64,000 bases of DNA, taken from contig NZ_CP034670.1 in NCBI RefSeq assembly GCF_003990355.1, forward strand, positions 1 through 64,000, written 5' to 3'. Every line of letters begins with the position of its first letter. Position 1 is the stretch's first letter. Source of the stretch: Eikenella corrodens. GTDB lineage: Bacteria; Pseudomonadota; Gammaproteobacteria; Burkholderiales; Neisseriaceae. Below the pieces are notes generated by a model, which was given only the letters and a program-made list of their open reading frames with translations, made no database searches and was not told the DNA's origin. A program made the position numbers and the translations under genes. Positions 23,340 to 34,171 of this stretch are shown piece after piece.

Positions 23340-23365
23340 GCCGCCTACATCAGGCGGCTTTTTTC
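23340..23365 (+). terminator. Terminator after DUF4760 gene
   Basis: GCCGCC, loop TACATCA, GGCGGC, then TTTTTT. Confidence 0.85.
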
Positions 23366-23379
23366 ATGGAGACCCCAGA

Positions 23380-23628
23380 ATGAAATCCCCCCTTGCCGCT
23401 TGGACAGCGGCTATTTTTATGGGCGTGGCCTTTACCGCCACGCCCACCCTGGACAGCCAAGACCAGTACTTACAAACAGCCCAAACAGAGACCGCCGCCG
23501 AACGGGTAGCCAGGCTAGACCGCCAAGCCTCACAGGAAGCCGCCGAACTGGAGCGGCAATATCAAGAGATGGACGACGTGCAGATTATGCGCGGCGTGGT
23601 GTATGAGCCGGATGGAGACGACAAATGA
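23380..23628 (+). CDS. Small phage protein with hydrophobic N-terminus
   Basis: An 82-residue protein: MKSPLAAWTAAIFMGVAFTA, a possible signal or membrane segment, then a charged helical stretch 'AERVARLDRQASQEAAELERQY'. It ends YEPDGDDK and overlaps the next start by four bases. No domain recognised. Confidence 0.55.
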   Translation: MKSPLAAWTAAIFMGVAFTATPTLDSQDQYLQTAQTETAAERVARLDRQASQEAAELERQYQEMDDVQIMRGVVYEPDGDDK

Positions 23629-23960
23629 GCAAAAGCCAAGAGTTAATCACCAAGCAACACCCCGTCAGCGCGGACGATATTTTACGCATGGTTGCCGGGC
23701 TTTCCTCTGCCGCCATACACATTTACGAAACCGATCCAAGCGGGAAGCTCAGCCAACTGCTTGCCGCCGAAGCCATCCCGTCCCTCCGGAAAATCATCCT
23801 GCCGATAGCGCAGGAAGCAAGGCAACTGGCCGCAGCAGACGATGCCGAAGCGGATGACTTCGTGGCAGTCGTTACCGCAGCCATCTTGCTACTAGACAAA
23901 GCCAATAAAACAGCAATCGAGCTTGGCTTGTCCGATGCAGTACAGCCGACCATTCAATAA
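23625..23960 (+). CDS. Helical phage protein of unknown function
   Basis: A 111-residue all-helical protein: MSKSQELITKQHPVSADDIL, then 'GLSSAAIHIYETDPSGKLSQLL' and 'LLLDKANKTAIELGL'. It is the second of a run of coupled genes leading to the recombination proteins. No family recognised. Confidence 0.55.
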   Translation: MSKSQELITKQHPVSADDILRMVAGLSSAAIHIYETDPSGKLSQLLAAEAIPSLRKIILPIAQEARQLAAADDAEADDFVAVVTAAILLLDKANKTAIELGLSDAVQPTIQ

Positions 23961-23973
23961 CCGGAGTTAAATC

Positions 23974-24486
23974 ATGACCCAACAAAACAAAACCCACTAT
24001 CGCAAAGTATTCGATAGCCCCTACTTGTCCGCCGCCGATATTGTCGAGCCGGTAGCACTTACCATCCGATGCGTTCAAGTCGAAACCGACAAGACCAAAA
24101 AGACCAAAGACCAAATGAATACCGCCTACTTTGTCGAGCGCGAAATCAGGGCAGGCGAGCCGTTGAAGCCCATGATACTCAACGCCACCAATTCCAAGAT
24201 GGTAGCCAAGATAACCGGCAGCCCTTTCTTGGAAGACTGGAACGGGGTAACGGTGGAAATCTACGTAGACCATAACGTCCGCTTCGGGCGCGAAACCGTG
24301 GAAGGCTTACGCATCCGCCCCGCCGCCATCCGTCCGAAACGTGAGCTTACCCCGGACAATCAGAAGATGTGGCTGCGCGCCCTTGATGCCTATAAGCGTG
24401 AAGGGAATTTAGATTCGGTAGAAGCCCGTGTCCACATCAGCGAAGAGAACCGGCAATTACTTATCCAGCAGGCAGAGCAATCATGA
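23974..24486 (+). CDS. Phage protein upstream of exonuclease
   Basis: A 170-residue protein: MTQQNKTHYRKVFDSPYLSA, 'TIRCVQVETDKTKKTK', 'MILNATNSKMVAKITGSPFLEDW.G..VEIYVD'. Proteins with this layout are very common directly upstream of YqaJ exonuclease in phages and integrative elements. They are usually annotated hypothetical and may serve as an annealing or accessory recombination protein. Overlaps the exonuclease start by four bases, so the two are made together. Confidence 0.6.
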   Translation: MTQQNKTHYRKVFDSPYLSAADIVEPVALTIRCVQVETDKTKKTKDQMNTAYFVEREIRAGEPLKPMILNATNSKMVAKITGSPFLEDWNGVTVEIYVDHNVRFGRETVEGLRIRPAAIRPKRELTPDNQKMWLRALDAYKREGNLDSVEARVHISEENRQLLIQQAEQS

Positions 24487-25109
24487 AATGGTACGACATT
24501 GAACAGAACAGCCCGGAATGGGATGAACTCCGCGCCGGGCGGCTGACTGCTTCTAACTTCGCCACCATCATGGTTAATCAGCCCAAAGCCTTCAACGATG
24601 CGGCCAAGCGCCTAGCCGTGCAAATCGCTTTCGAGCGCATCAACGGCCATTCCATGCGTTCACACTACGGAGACGGCTACCGCAATGCCGACATGGAACG
24701 CGGCCACATAGAAGAGCCCGCCGCCCGCGCCTTGTATGAAGCAGAAACATTCTGCACCGTGCAAAACGGCGGCTTTTTCTGTGATGACTATATCGGCTGT
24801 TCCCCTGACGGCCTAATCGGAGAGGATGGCGGGATTGAAATTAAAAGCGTACTGCCGCAAACCCACGCCGCCACCAAACGGCGCGGCAGCTTCGACCCAG
24901 CCTACCGCTGGCAGATACTGGGCAACCTTGCCCACTCCGGGCGCGAGTGGTGGGATTTTGTCAGCTATTGCAGCTTCGCCCCCGAACCACACCAGCTATT
25001 GATTTACCGCGTACACCGCGAGCAATACCGCACACAGATACAGCAACTGCTGGCGCGTGAGCAGCGATTTATCGAACTTATCCAAAAGCAGATGAAGGAG
25101 TTTTCATGA
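24483..25109 (+). CDS. YqaJ-type viral recombinase (lambda exonuclease family)
   Basis: A 208-residue nuclease. 'NSPEWDELRAGRLTASNFATIM' is the N-terminal signature; the active site shows 'CSPDGLIGEDGGIEIKS' with D, E and K metal ligands; 'YRWQILGNLAHSGREWWDFVSYC' follows. Such enzymes resect double-stranded ends 5'-3' and act with an annealing protein and SSB. Flanked by its probable partner and by ssb, with four-base overlaps on both sides. Confidence 0.9.
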   Translation: MKWYDIEQNSPEWDELRAGRLTASNFATIMVNQPKAFNDAAKRLAVQIAFERINGHSMRSHYGDGYRNADMERGHIEEPAARALYEAETFCTVQNGGFFCDDYIGCSPDGLIGEDGGIEIKSVLPQTHAATKRRGSFDPAYRWQILGNLAHSGREWWDFVSYCSFAPEPHQLLIYRVHREQYRTQIQQLLAREQRFIELIQKQMKEFS

Positions 25110-25540
25110 GCACCATCGCAGTAGCAGGCCGCTTCACTAAAGACGGCGAAATCCGTATTACCCCGAACGGGCACCACATTCTCAATTTCGGTATCGCTGA
25201 AAACGTTTATATCAACGGCAAAGAACAGCCACAGTTTTTCAACTGCCAATTATTCGGCAATCGTGCAGAGAAGCTTGCCCCTTATATCAAAAAGGGCGGG
25301 GCAGCTACCGTATTTGGCAGCCTGCAAATCCGCCAATACACCGACCGCCAAGGCATCGAGAGGCAGAGCATCGACATCATAGTCGGCGACATTACCCTGC
25401 AAGGCAGCCGCGACCAAGCTCACGCTTCCCAACCGGCAACACATCATGCCGCAGCAAGGCCACACACCGCACAACCAGCACGGCAGCAACCAGCCGAGCC
25501 CGTGCCGCAAGATGAAATCGACGATTCAATCCCATTTTAG
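25106..25540 (+). CDS. ssb: Phage single-stranded DNA-binding protein
   Basis: A 144-residue OB-fold SSB: 'VAGRFTKDGEIRITPNGHHILNFGIAENVYI' at the N-terminus, 'GAATVFGSLQIRQYTDRQGIERQSIDIIV' in the middle, a His/Pro/Gln-rich linker, and the acidic tip DEIDDSIPF that binds host partners. It coats single strands made by the exonuclease. Confidence 0.9.
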   Translation: MSTIAVAGRFTKDGEIRITPNGHHILNFGIAENVYINGKEQPQFFNCQLFGNRAEKLAPYIKKGGAATVFGSLQIRQYTDRQGIERQSIDIIVGDITLQGSRDQAHASQPATHHAAARPHTAQPARQQPAEPVPQDEIDDSIPF

Positions 25541-25548
25541 GAGCAACC

Positions 25549-25854
25549 ATGAAAACATTTACCCAAATCCGCGAATGGGCAGAAGCCCGCAACCTTATCG
25601 CCGGCAGCGACAGCTTCCGGCAGCTTGCCAAGCTCATAGAAGAGACCGGCGAACTGGCTGCCGATATTTCCCGTGGCCGCCCGCGCCGCCGTATCGCTGA
25701 CAGCATCGGCGATTGCGTGGTCGTGCTGACTATCCTGGCCGCACAGAACGGCTTGCAGATAGAAGATTGCATCGCCCAAGCCTATGACGAAATCAAAGAG
25801 CGCAAGGGCATGATGAAAGATGGCGTGTTTGTGAAAGAGGAGGATGTGCAATGA
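25549..25854 (+). CDS. MazG-like nucleotide pyrophosphohydrolase
   Basis: A 101-residue protein of the MazG-like fold: 'FRQLAKLIEETGELAADISRGR' contains the EExxE metal motif, 'DSIGDCVVVLTILAAQNGL' the second (ExxD-type) motif. Phage MazG-like enzymes hydrolyse NTPs or affect (p)ppGpp signalling. GGAG precedes the ATG; overlaps the next gene by four bases. Confidence 0.8.
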   Translation: MKTFTQIREWAEARNLIAGSDSFRQLAKLIEETGELAADISRGRPRRRIADSIGDCVVVLTILAAQNGLQIEDCIAQAYDEIKERKGMMKDGVFVKEEDVQ

Positions 25855-26216
25855 CACCCGAAAGAATCGAGCGGGAGCGTGAGGCGTTTGAACGCTTTTT
25901 ATTTAAAAAATTTGAGTTGGACTATGACGACTTAGAAATGCGCGATGTGTATTTCCGTCGGCGAAAAAACGGGGAGTATTTGAATGATACCTTTACCGAG
26001 AAGTTTGATATATGGCTTGCCCGCGCCGCACAATCCGAATGGATAAGCGTGGAGGAGAGACTACCCGAAGCGCATGATGATATTTTAGTCTATACCTGTG
26101 ATGGCGATATTTATCCAATCCTCGCAATATGTAGGGATATAACTTGGATTGGCATTAGTGGAGCAACCCACTGGCAACCGCTTCCCGCCCCACCCACCAC
26201 AAACCCCGCCGCGTAA
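25851..26216 (+). CDS. DUF551-domain phage protein
   Basis: A 121-residue protein. The C-terminal 60 residues form a DUF551 domain: 'WISVEERLPEAHDDILVY' and 'ITWIGISGATHWQPLPAPP'. It is a small phage domain of unknown function, often fused to different N-terminal parts. Residues 1-60 here are charged. A terminator follows at 26208. Confidence 0.75.
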   Translation: MTPERIEREREAFERFLFKKFELDYDDLEMRDVYFRRRKNGEYLNDTFTEKFDIWLARAAQSEWISVEERLPEAHDDILVYTCDGDIYPILAICRDITWIGISGATHWQPLPAPPTTNPAA

Positions 26217-26230
26217 TGCGGCTTTAATTT
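26208..26230 (+). terminator. Terminator-like hairpin after DUF551 gene
   Basis: GCCGC, GTAAT, GCGGC, TTTAATTTT; overlaps the stop codon region. Confidence 0.55.
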
Positions 26231-26242
26231 TGGAGATTGGAA

Positions 26243-26653
26243 ATGAAAGCACACAAACACGCAGCCTTGATGCTGCAATACGCACAGGATGCGGCAGAGA
26301 CGGATAGTCCGTGGGAGCGGTGGGAGTTTGAGGTTAAGTCTGGTGTATGGTGCAACCTTAGTGAGCACCCCGCGTGGCTTGAAAATAAGAACTACCGCCG
26401 CAAACCGCAAGTAATCCGTGTAGGGCGGCATGAGTTTCCGAAGCCGATTAGTGAAGCGCTTGAAATTGGGATGAAATACTGGTTCATTACATTTAGTGAG
26501 GATCTTGGGGAATTTGCCCCATTCCGCGTACCTTGGAATGGTGACAAAGTAGATAAAGCTTATTTAGACAGTCGAGTTATCCACCTGACCGAATCAGCCG
26601 CACAAGCTCACGCCGATGTATTGAACGCAATCTGCCAGGGAGACGTAGAATGA
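26243..26653 (+). CDS. Phage protein, unknown function
   Basis: A 136-residue protein: MKAHKHAALMLQYAQDAAET, 'PWERWEFEV.SGVW', 'ENKNYRRKP' and 'HLTESAAQAHADVLNAICQGDVE'. The 'AA.LM..YA.DA..T..PW..WE' motif followed by 'F....eYRRKP' is frequent in phage accessory proteins; role unknown. The ATG at 26243 has GGAGA upstream. Overlaps the next start by four bases. Confidence 0.6.
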   Translation: MKAHKHAALMLQYAQDAAETDSPWERWEFEVKSGVWCNLSEHPAWLENKNYRRKPQVIRVGRHEFPKPISEALEIGMKYWFITFSEDLGEFAPFRVPWNGDKVDKAYLDSRVIHLTESAAQAHADVLNAICQGDVE

Positions 26654-26859
26654 ACTCATGGCTCATTGACATCATCCATGCCATAGACGGCATAGCCAAT
26701 GCCGTCTTTTGGTTTTGGTCTGTGTACTACGCGGTGCACATGATTAAATTTCGTACCACTCCCGGGCTGAAATTGCGCTATAGATTGATGTATGCCCTGT
26801 CTATTTTGGGCGTGTTATTTATCCCAAGCAAAGCCACGTTGGAGATATTGATTAACTAG
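26650..26859 (+). CDS. Small inner-membrane phage protein
   Basis: A 69-residue protein with two hydrophobic helices (about 7-30 and 45-65): 'IANAVFWFWSVYYAVHMI' and 'LMYALSILGVLFIPS'. Probable membrane protein in the rightward arm, followed at once by a terminator. Function unknown. Confidence 0.6.
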   Translation: MNSWLIDIIHAIDGIANAVFWFWSVYYAVHMIKFRTTPGLKLRYRLMYALSILGVLFIPSKATLEILIN

Positions 26860-26860
26860 G

Positions 26861-26884
26861 CCGCCTTCGGGCGGTTTTGATTTT
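26861..26884 (+). terminator. Terminator after membrane protein gene
   Basis: CCGCC, TTCG loop, GGCGG, then TTTTGATTTT. Confidence 0.7.
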
Positions 26885-26896
26885 GGAGATTGAGAC

Positions 26897-27256
26897 GTGA
26901 GCCGGAACCGAAAGCGGAAACCGTCTAAGCCCTACCGTGGGTACTGCACCTTCCCCTTGGTGGGTGCAGATACCTACCGCGAATTCCAGGACACATCCGA
27001 GATGTTCGGAGACTTTGCCGACCCCGTGAAACGCAAGCGCATCTTTGACAAGCCCAGAAAGTACCGGTTTGAAATATGGCTGAAGCTGGTAGGCAAGCCG
27101 GAGTACGAAATCCGCGAAGCCAAGATAACGGGCGAAGGCGTAACCCGTGAAAACCTTAGCCAGATATTGTACGAGGTAGCCATGCAAGGATTGCGCGAAT
27201 TAGACGGGTTGGAAGAAGTGGACGGCGAACAGTCCATCATCAAGATTATTATTTGA
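26897..27256 (+). CDS. Basic phage protein, GTG start
   Basis: A 119-residue protein, start GTG with GGAG upstream: MSRNRKRKPSKPYRGYCTFP, then 'FGDFADPVKRKRIFDKPRKY' and an acidic C-terminus. The basic N-terminus could touch nucleic acid. Not recognised. Lies directly upstream of the excisionase-like gene and integrase. Confidence 0.6.
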   Translation: MSRNRKRKPSKPYRGYCTFPLVGADTYREFQDTSEMFGDFADPVKRKRIFDKPRKYRFEIWLKLVGKPEYEIREAKITGEGVTRENLSQILYEVAMQGLRELDGLEEVDGEQSIIKIII

Positions 27257-27266
27257 AGGGGGAAAC

Positions 27267-27470
27267 ATGACCAATACCTTTTTAACCCGCGAAGAAATCA
27301 TCGAACTAACCAGCCGCAAACAACCGAAAAAACAGGCAGAAACCCTGCGCAAAAACGGCATTCCGTTTTTTACCAATGCCGCAGGCTACCCTGTTGTCAG
27401 CCGCAGCGTGCTGGAAGGCAAACCGCAAAAACATAAGCCGGATAAGCCCAGGTGGCAGCCGGCAGTCTAG
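27267..27470 (+). CDS. DUF4224-like protein before integrase
   Basis: A 67-residue protein matching DUF4224: 'FLTREEIIELTSRKQPKKQAETLRKNGIPFFTNAAGYPVVSRSVLEG'. These small helix-turn-helix-like proteins nearly always precede tyrosine integrases in prophages and may act as excisionase or integrase partner. Twelve bases separate it from the integrase. Confidence 0.8.
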   Translation: MTNTFLTREEIIELTSRKQPKKQAETLRKNGIPFFTNAAGYPVVSRSVLEGKPQKHKPDKPRWQPAV

Positions 27471-27482
27471 GAGGTAGTAATC

Positions 27483-28517
27483 ATGGGCAGGAAACGAAGC
27501 GCCAACAGCAACCTGCCGGACAGGATGCTGGCACGCAAACGCACCCGCAAAAACGGCAAGACCACCGTCTATTACTACTACGACGGGCGGGAAGACGGGC
27601 GGCGCAAAGAAATCCCGCTTGGCACGGACTACATTGCCGCCGTCCAAGAGTGGGGCAAACTCGAAGCAGCCAAACTGCCCAAGTCCGCCCGTGTTACCTT
27701 CCCAGTTGCAGCCGAACGCTACCTGCAGAATATCATCAGCCACCGCAGCCGCAACACCATTTCCAGCGCCAACAACGCCGTGCGCAAGCTGTCTAAGTTT
27801 TTCGGCGGGGAGAACCCGGCGCCGCTGGATGAAATCGAACCGGCACACGTCCGCCGTTATCTCGACTGGCGCAAAGACACCCCAGGCGGAGCTAATAACG
27901 AAATCGGTTATCTCAGCGCCATCTTTAACTATGCCAGAGAGCAGGGCTGGACAAGCAAAGAAAACCCCTGCCGCAACGTCAAGAAGCACAGCAAGAAGCG
28001 CCGTGAGGTTTATATTGAGGATTACCTGTATCAGGCCGTCTATCAGGCCGCCGGCCAGCAGATGCGTGATTTAATGGACATCGCCTACATTACCGGCCAG
28101 CGCCCTGTCGATATAGTCGGCATTCACAGCAGCCACATCCACGAAGGCATCCTGCATATCAGCCAGCAGAAAACAGGTGCCAAGCTGCGTTTTGAAATCA
28201 GCGGTAAGCTCAAAGAAATCATCGACCGCATCCACCAAGATAACGGCTACCTGTTTCTCAACAGCCACGGGAAACCACTATCCCGCGCCGCCCTAAGCAG
28301 GCAGTTTTTAGAGTTGAGAAAAACCGTCATGCAGCAGCGGCCTGAACTGGCGGCAGAGTTATCCGCATTCCAATTCCGCGACTTGAGAGCCAAAGCCGCC
28401 ACGGATATTTACTTAGCTGCCGATACCCGCAGCGCTTCCGACCAACTCGGCCACACCTCTGAGCAGATGACCAAAATCTATATCCGGCGCGGTAAAATTC
28501 TCAAACCGCTGAAATAG
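27483..28517 (+). CDS. int: Tyrosine-type phage integrase
   Basis: A 344-residue recombinase. An N-terminal arm-binding part (1-70) is followed by a SAM-like core-binding domain (about 75-165) and the catalytic domain. There 'YITGQRPVDIVG' holds the first Arg, 'FRDLRAKAA' the second Arg (with Arg in place of the common His), 'QLGHTSEQMT' the His, and Y333 in IYIRRG is the nucleophile. It would cut and join attP and attB. As last gene before gyrA it marks the right end of the prophage. Confidence 0.92.
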   Translation: MGRKRSANSNLPDRMLARKRTRKNGKTTVYYYYDGREDGRRKEIPLGTDYIAAVQEWGKLEAAKLPKSARVTFPVAAERYLQNIISHRSRNTISSANNAVRKLSKFFGGENPAPLDEIEPAHVRRYLDWRKDTPGGANNEIGYLSAIFNYAREQGWTSKENPCRNVKKHSKKRREVYIEDYLYQAVYQAAGQQMRDLMDIAYITGQRPVDIVGIHSSHIHEGILHISQQKTGAKLRFEISGKLKEIIDRIHQDNGYLFLNSHGKPLSRAALSRQFLELRKTVMQQRPELAAELSAFQFRDLRAKAATDIYLAADTRSASDQLGHTSEQMTKIYIRRGKILKPLK

Positions 28518-28670
28518 TGTTTTGCGGAACGCCTTTAAAAATTGCGGAAATATAACGGCTGCCAAAAGATGAATTCTATTTATGCAGTATGTATTTATCT
28601 ATGGCAGCCGTCTTGATGATTGATTATGTGATAAAATAACGCGTTTTAATCGATTGGGCTTTAAATCTCC
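28518..28670. other. Prophage-chromosome junction (probable attR region)
   Basis: Between integrase and gyrA. A perfect 10-bp inverted repeat ACGGCTGCCA (28555-28564) / TGGCAGCCGT (28602-28611) stands around 37 AT-rich bases. It could be a recombinase site or a weak terminator. The matching attL is outside the window, so the core cannot be defined. Confidence 0.45.
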
Positions 28671-31418
<2,748 letters not shown>

Positions 31419-31464
31419 GCGCCCGCCGAGAAAAGGCTACCTGAAAGCAAAGCGCCAACGAAGT

Positions 31465-31568
31465 TATAGTGGATTAACAAAAATCAGGACAAGGCGGCGA
31501 GCCGCAGACAGTACACACGTTATGGCAAGGCGAGCCAACGCTGTACTGGTTTTTGTTAATTCACTATA
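31465..31568. mobile_element. Correia-type element 1 (104 bp)
   Basis: Ends TATAGTGGATTAAC and GTTAATTCACTATA form the terminal inverted repeat; the core AGGACAAGGCGGCGAGC...GGCAAGGCGAGCCAACGC is that of short Correia/NEMIS elements. Together with DUS copies it fills the 319-base gap between gyrA and dtd. Confidence 0.9.
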
Positions 31569-31737
31569 AAACCGGCTCTGCACTATTTTCAGGTAGCCTT
31601 TTGTTTATCCATCCACTATAAACCATCATCCCAGCAATAGGCAGGCAACCAAGCGGCAAGCCGTAGGCAGCATACCCATACGCAAGGCCAAGCCGCACCC
31701 TACCTCTTGGGAACAACCAGAAAGGCTACCTGAAACC

Positions 31738-32196
31738 ATGCGTGCCGTTATCCAAAAAGTCAGCCATGCCCACATCACCGCCGCCGATGCGCCCGATGCC
31801 CCGTTCAGCCAAATTCCCCACGGCCTGTGCGTGCTGCTTGGCGTGGGCGGCGAAGACAACGAGGCCGACGTCCGCTATATCGCCGACAAAATCGCCCACC
31901 TGCGCATCTTTGAAGACGAAGCCGGCAAACTCAATCTGTCGGTGAAAGACACCGGTGGCGAAGTGCTGCTGGTATCACAATTCACCCTCTACGGCGACGC
32001 CCGCAACGGCCGCCGCCCTTCCTTCACCCAAGCCGCCCGCCCCGAACAGGCCGAAGCGCTGTATCAGCAAGTAGCCGCCCTCTTGCGCGGCCACGGCGTG
32101 ACTGTGGCCGAAGGCCGTTTCCGCACCCACATGCTGGTCAGCCTGTGCAACGACGGGCCGGTAACCATTTTGCTGGATTCGCAAAAAACGTTTTAA
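31738..32196 (+). CDS. dtd: D-aminoacyl-tRNA deacylase
   Basis: A 152-residue enzyme beginning MRAVIQKVSHAHIT. The active motif 'LLVSQFTLYGD' (SQFTLY) and the C-terminal 'NDGPVTILLDS' (Gly-cisPro equivalent) are intact. It hydrolyses D-aminoacyl-tRNAs, keeping D-amino acids out of proteins. An uptake sequence lies directly upstream (31722). Confidence 0.95.
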   Translation: MRAVIQKVSHAHITAADAPDAPFSQIPHGLCVLLGVGGEDNEADVRYIADKIAHLRIFEDEAGKLNLSVKDTGGEVLLVSQFTLYGDARNGRRPSFTQAARPEQAEALYQQVAALLRGHGVTVAEGRFRTHMLVSLCNDGPVTILLDSQKTF

Positions 32197-32280
32197 AGCG
32201 GCACGATAAAGGCTACCTGAAAACTGTATGACAACCGCAGATCGGATTCTTAAGTCCGACATCTCACTTAGAAAAGTACA

Positions 32281-32307
32281 CGGCGGCATTTCCATGCCGC
32301 CGTTTTA
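32281..32307 (+). terminator. Terminator after dtd
   Basis: CGGCGGCAT, TTCC, ATGCCGCCG, TTTTAG. Confidence 0.8.
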
Positions 32308-32344
32308 GTGTGCCATTCTGTTTTCAGGTAGCCTGAAACCGTTG

Positions 32345-32983
32345 CTACTGAGCGGTCTGCGCCACGCCTTCGGCAGGCGGCAGTTCGCGCATATCGTGCC
32401 AGCCGTCGTTGGTTTTCACCAGCGTGGCCTGCTCCACCCGCTTCAGCGGCAGGCGGCTCTGCCAGGCTTCGCTGCCTTGGCGTATCAGGCGCTTGCCCCA
32501 GCCGTCCATTTCGATGCCGCCTTCATACACCACGCGGGATACGGTGAGGCCGGCGGCGTTGGTGGCCGGTTCGGTGTAGTACTGCACTTTATCCACATGC
32601 TCGCGCCCCAGGCAGAACAGCGGGCCGTTTAGGCTGGTGCGGGTGTGTCTGCGGCCTTTTTCGGTGAGCACGAACACCAGCGCCGCATCGTCATCGTTTT
32701 CCTTCAGCCGCTCATACAAACCGGCACTCTCCAAAGCCCGCATCTGCTTAACGGCCGCTTCGTTGATGCGTTTGTCTTCCGCATTGCGGCGCGGCAGTGC
32801 AATCCGCTCCGAGCCCAGCAGCGGCGCGTTTGCCCCGTCGGCATCCAAAGCCAGCGGCAGGCACACTTCGTTGGTTTCCGCATAACGCGCCAGCACATCC
32901 CGAAACTGCCCCTTGCCCGCTTCCTGCGCGCCGCAACCGGCCAGCAAACCGGCCGCCAGGGCCGCCCATATCCAATGTTTCAT
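32345..32983 (-). CDS. Lipoprotein of unknown function
   Basis: A 212-residue protein with a lipoprotein signal: MKHWIWAALAAGLLAGCGAQ, lipobox LLAGC. The mature part has 'ETNEVCLPLALDADG', a winged-helix-like 'RINEAAVKQMRALESAGLYERL' and 'RVVYEGGIEMDGWGKRLI'. No family name is recalled, although similar lipoproteins occur in Neisseriaceae. The ATG at 32983 is chosen because it starts the signal; a longer frame to 33025 would bury it. Convergent with dtd. Confidence 0.75.
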   Translation of the reverse strand: MKHWIWAALAAGLLAGCGAQEAGKGQFRDVLARYAETNEVCLPLALDADGANAPLLGSERIALPRRNAEDKRINEAAVKQMRALESAGLYERLKENDDDAALVFVLTEKGRRHTRTSLNGPLFCLGREHVDKVQYYTEPATNAAGLTVSRVVYEGGIEMDGWGKRLIRQGSEAWQSRLPLKRVEQATLVKTNDGWHDMRELPPAEGVAQTAQ

Positions 32984-33085
32984 AAAGCCTCCAAAATCAA
33001 ATCTGCCCGGCACGGCTTGTGCCATGACAAAAAAACATCCTGCCCGTACAATGGCGGGGTGAAAACTTAAGGATTATACACAATA

Positions 33086-33433
33086 ATGACCACCCTATAC
33101 GGCATCCCCAACTGCGCCACCGTGAAAAAAGCTCGCTCCTGGCTGAGCGAAAAGCAAGTGCCCCACGCCTTCGTTAATTTCAAAACTAAGGCCCCCGCGC
33201 CCGAACAGCTCGCCCGCTGGCTCGATGCCGTTGGTGCAGACGTTCTCATCAACCGAAAAGGCACCACCTGGCGCAAACTCAGTCCTGCCGAACAAGCTGC
33301 CGCCGACAGCCGCGAAGGCGCCATCGCCCTGATACAGACACAGCCCTCCGTGATCAAACGCCCCGTGCTCGAACACCAAGGCCGCGTCTACATCGGCTTT
33401 TCCCCCGAACGTTATTCCGAAATCTTCGCCTGA
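33086..33433 (+). CDS. yffB: ArsC/Spx-family protein YffB-like
   Basis: A 115-residue thioredoxin-fold protein: 'LYGIPNCATVKKARSWLSEKQV', with a single active Cys (C10), 'RKGTTWRKLSPAEQ', and 'PSVIKRPVLEHQGRVYIGFS'. It belongs to the YffB branch of the ArsC-like reductases, for which glutathione-dependent thiol reduction is suggested; arsenate reduction is unlikely. Its stop is three bases before lpxH, so both are one operon. Confidence 0.88.
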   Translation: MTTLYGIPNCATVKKARSWLSEKQVPHAFVNFKTKAPAPEQLARWLDAVGADVLINRKGTTWRKLSPAEQAAADSREGAIALIQTQPSVIKRPVLEHQGRVYIGFSPERYSEIFA

Positions 33434-33436
33434 ACC

Positions 33437-34171
33437 ATGAACCAAACCATCTTTATCGCCGACCTCCACCTCTCCGAGCACAGCCCCGAGCTCACCGAAC
33501 TCTTCCTGCGCCAGCTGCACCACTGGCAAAACACCGCCGATGCACTCTACATCCTCGGCGACCTGTTCGACGCCTGGGTGGGCGACGACGACCACTCTCC
33601 CTTTAACGACCATATCGCCGCAGAATTAAAAGCATTCGCCCAACACAAACCCGTATATTTCATCCCCGGCAACCGCGATTTCCTGCTCGGCCAAGACTTC
33701 GCCAGCCGCAGCTGCATGACCCTGCTGCCCGAGCAGCATCCGCTTACCCTCTACGGCCGCCGATACCTCATCACCCACGGCGACGAACTCTGCACCGCCG
33801 ACCTGCCCTATATGCAGTTCCGCGCCCAATCGCGCCAGCCGCAATGGCAGGCCGCCATCCTCGCCAAGCCCCTGGCCGAACGCCGCCTGCTGGCACAGCA
33901 AATCCGCCAGATGAGCGAGCGCGGCAAAGCTGAAAACGGCAAAAGCGCCGTTTCCGACGTAACCGAAGAAGCGGTATCCGCCCTGATGGCGCAACACCCC
34001 GGCGCCGATCTTATCCACGGCCACACCCACCGCCCGGCCACCCACCGGCACACCCTGCCCAACGGTCAAAGCTTCACCCGTTTCGTGCTACAAGACTGGT
34101 ATGGCAAAGAAGGCGGCTGCCTTGTCGTATCGACCGAAGGCGTGAGTGCACAGCATCTGGCCTTAGATTAG
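33437..34171 (+). CDS. lpxH: UDP-2,3-diacylglucosamine diphosphatase
   Basis: A 244-residue metallophosphoesterase: 'FIADLHLSE', 'GDLFDAWVGDD', 'PGNRDF', 'ITHGDELC' and 'IHGHTHRP' carry the two-metal site in order. It makes lipid X from UDP-2,3-diacylglucosamine at the inner membrane, a step of lipid A synthesis. Confidence 0.95.
   Translation: MNQTIFIADLHLSEHSPELTELFLRQLHHWQNTADALYILGDLFDAWVGDDDHSPFNDHIAAELKAFAQHKPVYFIPGNRDFLLGQDFASRSCMTLLPEQHPLTLYGRRYLITHGDELCTADLPYMQFRAQSRQPQWQAAILAKPLAERRLLAQQIRQMSERGKAENGKSAVSDVTEEAVSALMAQHPGADLIHGHTHRPATHRHTLPNGQSFTRFVLQDWYGKEGGCLVVSTEGVSAQHLALD

Noticed and set aside
28518..28670. tRNA gene as attachment site
   Set aside because: No cloverleaf-like sequence or CCA end is seen between integrase and gyrA.
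33086..33433. Arsenate reductase function for the ArsC-family gene
   Set aside because: It resembles the YffB branch, lacks other ars genes nearby and is operonic with lpxH.
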